The notes under the pieces: model-generated
The model's database searches: none
What the model was told of the DNA's origin: nothing
The model's input: only the letters and a program-made list of their open reading frames with translations
DNA from: Lysobacter helvus
GTDB lineage: Bacteria > Pseudomonadota > Gammaproteobacteria > Xanthomonadales > Xanthomonadaceae
Length of the DNA: 64,000 bases
NCBI RefSeq assembly: GCF_018406645.1
Contig: NZ_AP024546.1
Location: 1,116,001 to 1,180,000 of the forward strand
Reading direction: 5' to 3'
Shown here: positions 15,142-22,609 of the stretch, in pieces
Position numbering within the stretch: the first letter of the stretch is position 1
How the letters are laid out: the number at the start of each line of letters is the position of its first letter
Program-made: the position numbers and the translations under genes

Positions 15142-18017
15142 GTCTTGCTCGCGTTCGGCTTGCTCTTGCCGGGATGTTCGAGGTTGCGCAGCGCGGCGCC
15201 GTAGCGCAGCGGGCGTTCGTCGGCTTCGCGGTACGGCAGCGGCGGGAATTGCGGCGCGCTTTCGCCGGCCTGGTCGCTCTTGCGGATGCGCACGCGCAGG
15301 TCGAACCACGCGGCCTGCCCGGTCACCGGATCGGCGTTCGCGTAATCGCCCTTCGGCGTCACGTCGGAAATCAGGTGATTGAGCAGGAAGCCCTTCGTGC
15401 CTTCCGGTGCGTCCTTCGCCAGGCGCCACGCGCCGCGCCGCTTGCCGATCGCGTTCCAGCTCCACACGGTGTCGGGCTGCACGTTCTTCGCGAAACGCAC
15501 TTCGACGGTGATCGTGCCGTGGTGCGAATCGACTTCGGCCCAGTCGCCTTCGGCCAGACCGTATTTCGCGCCCGTGGCCGGATGTACGTACAGCGCGTTG
15601 CGCGCCTGGATCTGCCGCAGCCACGCGTTTTGCGATCCCCACGCGTGGTACATGTACATCGGGCGCTGCGTGATCGCGCTCAGCGGGAAGGCCTCGCGCG
15701 AGGTCTCGTCGTGCTCGAACGGTTCGTACCAGATCGGCAGCGGATCGAAATACGTGGCGACGCGCGTGCGATGGCGATCCGGCGGTTGCATGGTGCCGTG
15801 CCCTTGCGCGGCGAGGCGGAACTTCTGCAACGTCTCCGAATACAGCTGCATCACGATCGGCTGGTCGTTGGCGACGAAGCCGAGCTTGTGCGCCCACTGC
15901 AGGTAGTCGCGATTCGCCATCTTGTAATAGCGCCCCGCCTCCGGGACCGGCGTGTGCCAGAAACCGCCGTGTTCGATGTAGCGCTTGAGCTGGTCGGGAT
16001 TCGGCGCGCCCTTGCCTTCCTGCGTACCATCTTCGCCGCGCCAACCCGCCAGCAGGCCCACGCCGGGCGCGCGCTCGTGGCGGACGATGTAATCGGCGTA
16101 GTCGCGATATTGCGGCGAACCATCGGCGTGCACCAAGCCGGGTAATCCGAGGCGCGCGCCGAGATCGAGCAGCACCGACTGGAAGCCGCGCACGTCGCGC
16201 GGGCGGTTGTCGTCGGTGGGTTGCGTCGCCGCATCGAAGATCGGATGGCGGATCGCGTCGCTCGCGCCGTCGGCGTCGGAGATCGGGCGATCGAGCAACG
16301 AGATCGCATCAAAGCGTTCGAGATACGTGGTGTCGGGCAACACGAGGTCCGCGTAGGCGACCATTTCCGACGCATACGCATCGCTGTAGATGATGCGCGG
16401 GATGCGGTACTCGCCGCTCTCGTCCTTGTCGGTGAGCCACTGCATGGTCTCGGAGGTGTTCATCGCCGAGTTCCAGCTCATGTTCGCCATGAACATCAGC
16501 AGCGTGTCGATCTTGTACGGGTCGCCCGCCCACGCGTTGCGGATGACGGTGTGCAGCATGCCGTGCGCGGCGAGCGGGTACGCCCAGGAATATGCGTGGT
16601 CGATGCGGCGCGGGGCGCCTTGCGCGTCGACGACGAGGTCTTCGGGCGTGTGCACGAAACCGAGCGGTGCGGCGTCGAGGCCACCATCGGGCCGACGCGT
16701 CTTGCCGGGGCGATTCGCCGGCGGGATCGGCTTCGGGAACGGCGGCTGGAAGCGGAACGAGCCCGGCACGTCCACCGCGCCCAGCAGCAACTGCAGCAGG
16801 TGCAGCGCGCGGCAAGTGTGGAAGCCGTTGGAATGCGCGCTGATGCCGCGCATGGCATGCATCGACACCGCGCGGCCTTCCATCGACGCGTGTTCGCGGC
16901 CCCAGCTGTCGGTCCAGGCGATCGGCAGCGAGAGTTTCGTATCGAAGGCGGCGGCGGCCAGTTCGCGCGCGATGCGGCGGATGGTGTCGGCGGGGATGCC
17001 GCAGCGTTCGGCGACGGCGTCGGGCGCGTATTGCGGATCGAGGTAGCGGTCGGCGACCAGGTGGAAGACGGGGACGGCGGTGCGGCCGTCGGGCAAGGTG
17101 TATTCGCCGATGACGACGGGCGCCACGTCCACGGCGTTCGCATCCACCGCGCCGCGTTCGCGATCCCAGCACAGCGCGCGGCCTTCGCCGTCGCGCGCGA
17201 ACAAGCCATCGTCCGCGCCGCCCGGATTGCGCACCACCAGCCAGTGCGCGTTCGCGTAGCGCACCAGGTACTCCAGGTCGATGCGGTCGCTGCGCAGCAA
17301 TTCGTGGATCAGCGCGAACGCGAACAGGCCGTCGGTGCCGGGCCGGATCCCGATCCATTCATCCGCGATCGCGCCGTACCCCGTGCGCACCGGATTGACC
17401 GCGACCACCTTGGCGCCGCGCGCCTTCAGCTTGCCGAGGCCGAGCTTGATCGGATTGGAGTCGTGGTCTTCGGCCACGCCCCACAGCATCAGGTATTGCG
17501 TGTGGTCCCAGTCCGGTTCGCCGAATTCCCAGAACGAACCGCCCAGCGTGTACAGCCCGCCCGCGGCCATGTTCACGGAGCAGAAGCCGCCGTGCGCCGC
17601 GTAGTTGATCGTGCCGAACTGCTGCGCCCACCAGCCGGTGAGCGCCTGCGACTGGTCGCGCCCCGTGAAGAACGCCAGTTCGTCGGGGTTGCGTGCGCGG
17701 ATGGGCGCGAGCCACGACGTGGCGAGTTCCATCGCCTCGTCCCAGCTGATTTCCTTGAATTCGCCCGAGCCGCGCTCGCCCGTCCGCAGCAACGGGCGCG
17801 ACAACCGCGCCGGCGAGTAGTGCTGCATGATCCCCGCCGAGCCCTTCGCGCAGAGCACGCCGCGGTTCACGGGGTGGTCGGGATTGCCCTGGATGTAGCG
17901 GATGCGGCCTTCGAGCGTCCACACCTTGATGCCGCAACGGCACGCGCACATGTAGCAGGTCGTCGCGTGGACGGCGTCGCCGGGCGACGGCGAAGGATTG
18001 AGCGTGGGCTCGCGCAT
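15138..18017 (-). CDS. soeA: Molybdopterin oxidoreductase catalytic subunit, probable sulfite dehydrogenase SoeA
   Basis: 959 residues of the DMSO reductase superfamily. The N-terminal [4Fe-4S] site is C21-x2-C24-x3-C28 with C56 in GVLCAKG. The probable Mo ligand is a Cys near residue 146 (HGGFCSVNMAAGG). The pterin-binding C-terminal domain contains MYMYHAWGSQNAWLRQI. No twin-arginine signal is present, so it is cytoplasmic, which excludes the periplasmic DmsA/PsrA types and favours SoeABC oxidising sulfite to sulfate; this is inference from length, topology and order. The start at 18017 is preferred over the ATG at 18026, which lies within the -10 hexamer. Confidence 0.78.
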   Translation of the reverse strand: MREPTLNPSPSPGDAVHATTCYMCACRCGIKVWTLEGRIRYIQGNPDHPVNRGVLCAKGSAGIMQHYSPARLSRPLLRTGERGSGEFKEISWDEAMELATSWLAPIRARNPDELAFFTGRDQSQALTGWWAQQFGTINYAAHGGFCSVNMAAGGLYTLGGSFWEFGEPDWDHTQYLMLWGVAEDHDSNPIKLGLGKLKARGAKVVAVNPVRTGYGAIADEWIGIRPGTDGLFAFALIHELLRSDRIDLEYLVRYANAHWLVVRNPGGADDGLFARDGEGRALCWDRERGAVDANAVDVAPVVIGEYTLPDGRTAVPVFHLVADRYLDPQYAPDAVAERCGIPADTIRRIARELAAAAFDTKLSLPIAWTDSWGREHASMEGRAVSMHAMRGISAHSNGFHTCRALHLLQLLLGAVDVPGSFRFQPPFPKPIPPANRPGKTRRPDGGLDAAPLGFVHTPEDLVVDAQGAPRRIDHAYSWAYPLAAHGMLHTVIRNAWAGDPYKIDTLLMFMANMSWNSAMNTSETMQWLTDKDESGEYRIPRIIYSDAYASEMVAYADLVLPDTTYLERFDAISLLDRPISDADGASDAIRHPIFDAATQPTDDNRPRDVRGFQSVLLDLGARLGLPGLVHADGSPQYRDYADYIVRHERAPGVGLLAGWRGEDGTQEGKGAPNPDQLKRYIEHGGFWHTPVPEAGRYYKMANRDYLQWAHKLGFVANDQPIVMQLYSETLQKFRLAAQGHGTMQPPDRHRTRVATYFDPLPIWYEPFEHDETSREAFPLSAITQRPMYMYHAWGSQNAWLRQIQARNALYVHPATGAKYGLAEGDWAEVDSHHGTITVEVRFAKNVQPDTVWSWNAIGKRRGAWRLAKDAPEGTKGFLLNHLISDVTPKGDYANADPVTGQAAWFDLRVRIRKSDQAGESAPQFPPLPYREADERPLRYGAALRNLEHPGKSKPNASKT

Positions 18018-18055
18018 GCGGCGCATTGTAGCGGCGGTCTTGCATAATCCCGGCC
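18018..18055. promoter_or_regulatory. Divergent promoter pair between soeA and the WYL regulator
   Basis: On the minus strand TACAAT (18030-18025) is followed by 7 nt and the soeA ATG at 18017. On the plus strand CATAAT (18043-18048) is followed by 7 nt and the regulator ATG at 18056. The two -10 boxes are 12 bp apart, so each gene's -35 region covers the other's -10. Both mRNAs would be leaderless and simultaneous initiation would be difficult. Confidence 0.5.
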
Positions 18056-19024
18056 ATGGACCGCTACGAACGCATCAACGCCCTGCACCGCCTGCTCAAG
18101 GCGGCGCGCTATCCGGTCACCGTCGCGCGGCTGCAGGAGGAACTGGGCTGCTCGCGCGCCACTGCCTACCGCGACCTGGCCTTCCTCCGCGACGGGCTGA
18201 TGGCGCCGGTGATCGGCGACGGCGAGGCCGGCTTCCGCTACGACGCCGCCGAGAACGACCGCTTCGAACTGCCGGGCCTGTGGCTGAACTCGGAAGAGCT
18301 GCATGCGCTGCTCGCCGCGCAGCAGTTGCTGGCGCGCAGCGGTGGCGGCCTGCTGGCCACGGCGCTGGCGCCGCTGCAGCAGCGCGTGGAAAAGCTGCTC
18401 GAGGAACAGGCCGGCGGCAAGAAGTGGCCGGTGGAGCGCGTGCGCGTGATCGCCAGCCGCCCGCGCCGCCTGGATGAGCATGTGTTCCGCGTCGTCGCCT
18501 CCTCGGTGCTGGGGCGGCGCAAGCTGTCCTTCGATTACCGCGCGCGCTCCACGGACGAGAAGACGCGCCGCACGGTGTCGCCGCAGCGCATCACCCATTA
18601 CCGCGACAACTGGTACCTGGATGCCTGGGACGAGGATCGCGAGGGCCTGCGCAGCTTCGCGGTGGACCGCATCGGCGCGGCCAAGCTGCTCGACGGCACG
18701 GCGCGCGACATCGGCGACGCCGACCTCGACGAACACCTGGCCTCCAGCTACGGCATCTTCTCCGGCCCGCCGAAGAACTGGGCGACCATCCTGTTCAGCG
18801 CCAAGGCCGCGCGCTGGGTGGCGGACGAACGCTGGCATTCGCAGCAGCAGGGGCGGTTCCTGCCGGACGGGCGCTACGAACTCAAGATCCCGTACAGCAA
18901 TGCGCGCGAGCTGCTGATGGACGTGCTGCACTACGGCTCGGACGCGGAGATCGTCGAGCCGCCGGTGCTGCGCGAACAGGCGCGTTCGCTGCTGTCGCTG
19001 GCGATCTCGAACTACGATCGATGA
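18056..19024 (+). CDS. HTH/WYL-domain transcriptional regulator (YafY/PafC type)
   Basis: 322 residues. An N-terminal helix-turn-helix of the HTH_11 type (residues 1-60; VARLQEELGCSRATAYRDLA) is followed by a WYL ligand-sensing domain (about 140-230; THYRDNWYLDAWDED). It shares the promoter gap with the molybdoenzyme operon, so it may control that operon or itself. Its stop overlaps the patatin gene by 4 bp. Confidence 0.88.
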   Translation: MDRYERINALHRLLKAARYPVTVARLQEELGCSRATAYRDLAFLRDGLMAPVIGDGEAGFRYDAAENDRFELPGLWLNSEELHALLAAQQLLARSGGGLLATALAPLQQRVEKLLEEQAGGKKWPVERVRVIASRPRRLDEHVFRVVASSVLGRRKLSFDYRARSTDEKTRRTVSPQRITHYRDNWYLDAWDEDREGLRSFAVDRIGAAKLLDGTARDIGDADLDEHLASSYGIFSGPPKNWATILFSAKAARWVADERWHSQQQGRFLPDGRYELKIPYSNARELLMDVLHYGSDAEIVEPPVLREQARSLLSLAISNYDR

Positions 19025-19941
19025 CGCCGCCCGCCGACGCACCCAGGATCCGCCCGGAAGAGAAGGTCGCGCTCGTCCTCGGCGCCGGCGGCGCGCGCGG
19101 GTTGGCGCAGATCGGCGTGATCGAGGCGCTGGAAGCCCGCGGCATCCACATCGTCGCGATCGCGGGATCGTCGAGCGGCGCGCTGGTCGGCGGGCTGCAC
19201 GCGAGCGGCAAGTTGCCGGCGTATCGCGACTGGCTGCTCACGCTTGACCGGCGCGCGATGCTGCGGTTGCTCGATCCGGGCTTCGGGCGTTCGGCCCTGT
19301 TCGAAGGCGCGCGGCTGATCGAGGCGCTGCGCGAGATCGCGGGCTCGCCGCGGATCGAAGACCTGCCGATCGATTTCACCGCGGTGGCGGTGGATGTCAT
19401 GCGCCAGCGCGAGGTGTGGTTGCGCGAGGGCGACATGTGGGATGCGATCCGCGCGTCGTTCGCGATCCCCGGCTTGTTCACGCCGCACATGATCCACGGG
19501 CGCGCGCTGGTGGATGGCGGGTTGCTGGCGCCGTTGCCGATCGCGGCCACGCGGCTGTCGGATGCGCATCGGTTGATCGCGGTCGACATGCATGGCTGGC
19601 CGCAGCGTCCGCCGGGCGAGCCGGCGCAGGAAGGTGCGCCGTCCGGCGACATGCCGAAATCCGGGGGGCCCTCGTGGTTCCGCGCGTGGTTGCGCAGCGA
19701 CGATGCGACGTCGACGGCGGACGTCGCGCGCTCGCGCCTGGGCTTCACGGACCTGATGGCGCGTTCGCTCGACCTGATGCAGGCGCAGATCTCGCGCGTG
19801 CAGCTGGCGCTGGATCCGCCGGAGCTGGTGATCCGCATTCCGCGGGATGCGTGCCAGTTCTACGAATTCTGGCGGGCGAAGGAATTGATCGGGGTGGGGC
19901 GGCAGGAAGCGGACAAGGCGCTCGACGCGGCCGGGTACTGA
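19021..19941 (+). CDS. Patatin-like phospholipase (RssA type)
   Basis: 306 residues. The oxyanion motif is LGAGGARGLAQIGVIEALE, the nucleophile elbow is AGSSSGALVG and the catalytic Asp is in LVDGGLLAPLPI. There is no signal peptide and no outer membrane barrel, so it is a cytoplasmic or membrane-associated acyl hydrolase like RssA. It is translationally coupled to the WYL regulator. Confidence 0.9.
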   Translation: MTPPADAPRIRPEEKVALVLGAGGARGLAQIGVIEALEARGIHIVAIAGSSSGALVGGLHASGKLPAYRDWLLTLDRRAMLRLLDPGFGRSALFEGARLIEALREIAGSPRIEDLPIDFTAVAVDVMRQREVWLREGDMWDAIRASFAIPGLFTPHMIHGRALVDGGLLAPLPIAATRLSDAHRLIAVDMHGWPQRPPGEPAQEGAPSGDMPKSGGPSWFRAWLRSDDATSTADVARSRLGFTDLMARSLDLMQAQISRVQLALDPPELVIRIPRDACQFYEFWRAKELIGVGRQEADKALDAAGY

Positions 19942-20014
19942 GTTCCTCGCAGGGTCGCAGCCCGTGAGATGACCCCACGCAATGCTCCGTCGCAAGCCCA
20001 ACGGAGCCATCGCC

Positions 20015-20326
20015 ATGCACCGCACCGACGCCTCGCTCGCCAACCCCCGCATCGCCCGCGTCCTCCGCACCTGGCTCGCATGGGGCGCCGCCGCCGTGAT
20101 CCTGCTGCCCTTCGCGCGTGAAAACACCACGTGGTTCGGCTACCTGCCGATGTGGCTCGTCGCCATGCCGGCGATGGCGCTGTGGGCGCTGCATCGTTTT
20201 GCACTGCCGCATTGGCCGGCGGCCGTCGCGCGGGGCGGCCAGTACAAGCGTCGTCGCACCGGGGCGCAGGCCATGCGCCGCCGGGATCGCGGCGCGCGTG
20301 CGCTGCGCGGGCTGCGCGCGGCCTGA
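20015..20326 (+). CDS. Small membrane protein with a basic tail, unknown function
   Basis: 103 residues with two hydrophobic segments (about 18-36 and 44-64) and a very basic C-terminus of about 30 residues (KRRRTGAQAMRRRDRGARAL). The ATG at 20015 was chosen because GGAG lies 8 nt upstream. The tail is predicted to be cytoplasmic and could bind acidic lipid or nucleic acid. No family recognised. Confidence 0.6.
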   Translation: MHRTDASLANPRIARVLRTWLAWGAAAVILLPFARENTTWFGYLPMWLVAMPAMALWALHRFALPHWPAAVARGGQYKRRRTGAQAMRRRDRGARALRGLRAA

Positions 20327-20373
20327 CCCCTCCGGCGGGCCTCCGGCAGGGGTCCGCCCCGCAGGTGGCGTGC

Positions 20374-20401
20374 TAGCGTTGGCGACTCTTTTTTTGTCGC
20401 C
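20374..20401 (+). promoter_or_regulatory. Candidate promoter and leader hairpin of the prolyl oligopeptidase gene
   Basis: TAGCGT (20374-20379) is a -10 candidate. It is followed by GGCGAC, a 9-nt TCTTTTTTT loop and GTCGCC (20381-20401), a perfect 6-bp stem with a U-rich loop. It ends 10 nt before the ATG and overlaps the CCGGAG ribosome site. It could modulate translation initiation if the transcript starts upstream of the stem. Confidence 0.4.
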
Positions 20402-20411
20402 GGAGTCGCGC

Positions 20412-22568
20412 ATGCCGAAGGTGTCGCCTGATCGTCTCGTCCTCGGGGCCGTGCTCGGCCTTGGCCTGGTTTCGATCGGTGGCGCAGCCTTCGCGGCGGA
20501 CGGCACGCCCGCCAAGGAGGACGCCGTGGCCAACGATCCCTATCAATGGCTCGAGGACGTGCACGGCGACAAGCCGATCGCCTGGGTCCGCGAGCAGAAC
20601 GCGCACAGCGAAGCGGAACTCGCGACCAAGCCGGAATTCCGCAAACTCGAGCGCGACATCCTCGCCATCCTCGATTCGACCGCGAAGATCCCGGGCGTCG
20701 AGAAGATCGGCGACTTCTACTACAACCTGTGGAAGGACAAGGACCACGCGCGCGGCCTGTGGCGTCGCACGACCCTGGCCGAATACCGCAAGCCGGACCC
20801 GCAGTGGGAAACGGTGCTCGACCTCGATGCGCTCAACAAGGCCGAGGGCAAGGCGTGGGTGTGGCACGGCGCGGATTGCCTGAAGCCCGACTACACGCGG
20901 TGCCTCGTGGCGCTGTCGAACGGCGGCTCGGATGCGGACGTGACGCGCGAGTTCGACCTGTCGACGAAGCAGTTCGTCCGCGACGGCTTCTTCCGTCCCG
21001 AAGCGAAGGGCGGCCTGGGCTGGATCGACAAGGACACGGTGTACGTCTTCACCGACTTCGGCGGCAACAGCATGACGCCCTCGGGCTATCCGCGCATCGT
21101 GAAGCAGTGGTCGCGCGGCACGCCGATGGCCGCCGCGACGAAGGTGTACGAGGGCCAGCCGGAAGACATGTATATCTCCGGCTTCCGCGACCAGACGCCG
21201 GGGTTCAAGCGCGATTTCGTCAGCCGCACGATCGCGTTCTACAACGACGAGCTGTACCTGCGCGGCAGCGACGGGAAGCTGGTCAAGATCGATGCGCCGA
21301 ATTCGGCGAATAAATCCGTGCACGGAGCGTGGTTGTTGCTTGAACTGCGCGATCCCTATGAAGCCGGTGGCCAAACGTATCCCGCGGGCGCGCTGATCGC
21401 GACGAAGTTCGACGACTTCATGGCGGGCAAGCGCGGTTTCTTCCAGCTGTTCACGCCCGATGAGCACAGCTCGCTCGCCGGGTATGCGTGGACGAAGAAC
21501 GCGCTGGTGTTGAACGTCATGCGTGATGTGCGCAATGAATTGAGCGTGTTCCGGTTCGCTCCGGGCGCGCGCGACCTCGACGAAGGATTCATTTCCCATC
21601 CGCTCGCTGGCGCCCCGACGCTCGGCACGGTCAGCGTTTCCGCGGTCGATTCCGACACCAGCGATGCGGTGTGGATCACCTCCACTGATTACCTCACGCC
21701 CACCAGCCTGATGCTTGCCGACGTGTCGACGAACACGCCGCCGGAAGTCCTCAAGTCCAACCCGCAGTTCTTCAACGCCGACACGCACGTCATCGAACAG
21801 CACTTCGCCACGTCGAAGGACGGCACGAAGATCCCGTACTTCCTCGTGCGCCCGAAGGCGATGAAGGCGGATGGCTCGACGCCGACGCTGCTCTACGGTT
21901 ACGGCGGCTTCGAAGTCTCGATGACGCCCGCCTATTCGGGCAGCGTCGGCAAGGGCTGGCTGGAGATGGGCGGCGCGTATGCGGTCGCCAACATCCGCGG
22001 CGGCGGCGAGTACGGCCCGCGCTGGCACCAGGCGGCGCTGAAGGCCAACCGCCACAAGGCGTACGAAGATTTCGCCGCGGTGGCCGAAGACCTCGCCAAG
22101 ACCGGCGTGGCCGACAGCAAGCGCCTCGGCATCATGGGCGGCAGCAACGGCGGCCTGCTGATGGGCAACATGCTCACGCAGTATCCGCAGCTGTTCGGCG
22201 CGATCGTGGTGCAGGTGCCGCTGCTCGACATGAAGCGTTACAGCCACCTGCTGGCCGGCGCGTCGTGGATGGCCGAATACGGCGATCCGGACACGGCGGA
22301 CTGGGAGTACATCAAGACCTTCTCGCCGTACCAGCTGTTCGATCCGGCGAAGGATTACCCGCCGACGCTCTTCCTCACCTCTACCGCCGACGACCGCGTC
22401 CATCCGGCGCACGCGCGCAAGATGATGGCGAAGATGCTGGAAGCGAAGAAGGACGTGCGCTACTTCGAGAACATCGAAGGCGGCCATGGCGGCGCGGCGA
22501 ACAACGCGCAGTCCGCGCACATGAACGCGCTGGCCTACACCTTCCTGTGGCAGACCCTCTCGAAGTGA
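20412..22568 (+). CDS. Exported prolyl oligopeptidase (peptidase family S9A)
   Basis: 718 residues: signal peptide (cleavage near GAAFAAD), seven-bladed propeller starting PYQWLEDVHGDKPIAWVREQ, and an alpha/beta hydrolase domain. The nucleophile is Ser578 in GIMGGSNGG. The acid and base are the Asp of TADDRVHP and the His of EGGHGGAAN. It cleaves short peptides after proline. Classical members are cytosolic; this one is directed to the periplasm or outside. It stands 41 bp before a second S9 gene. Confidence 0.95.
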   Translation: MPKVSPDRLVLGAVLGLGLVSIGGAAFAADGTPAKEDAVANDPYQWLEDVHGDKPIAWVREQNAHSEAELATKPEFRKLERDILAILDSTAKIPGVEKIGDFYYNLWKDKDHARGLWRRTTLAEYRKPDPQWETVLDLDALNKAEGKAWVWHGADCLKPDYTRCLVALSNGGSDADVTREFDLSTKQFVRDGFFRPEAKGGLGWIDKDTVYVFTDFGGNSMTPSGYPRIVKQWSRGTPMAAATKVYEGQPEDMYISGFRDQTPGFKRDFVSRTIAFYNDELYLRGSDGKLVKIDAPNSANKSVHGAWLLLELRDPYEAGGQTYPAGALIATKFDDFMAGKRGFFQLFTPDEHSSLAGYAWTKNALVLNVMRDVRNELSVFRFAPGARDLDEGFISHPLAGAPTLGTVSVSAVDSDTSDAVWITSTDYLTPTSLMLADVSTNTPPEVLKSNPQFFNADTHVIEQHFATSKDGTKIPYFLVRPKAMKADGSTPTLLYGYGGFEVSMTPAYSGSVGKGWLEMGGAYAVANIRGGGEYGPRWHQAALKANRHKAYEDFAAVAEDLAKTGVADSKRLGIMGGSNGGLLMGNMLTQYPQLFGAIVVQVPLLDMKRYSHLLAGASWMAEYGDPDTADWEYIKTFSPYQLFDPAKDYPPTLFLTSTADDRVHPAHARKMMAKMLEAKKDVRYFENIEGGHGGAANNAQSAHMNALAYTFLWQTLSK

Positions 22569-22609
22569 TCCGTCTTTTCCGCTGCTGATCCCGTGCTAAC
22601 GGAGCCCGC

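Noticed and set aside
18018-18026. ATG at 18026 as the soeA start
   Set aside because: It overlaps the TACAAT hexamer; the ATG at 18017 is 7 nt downstream of the hexamer, as in the other leaderless candidates.
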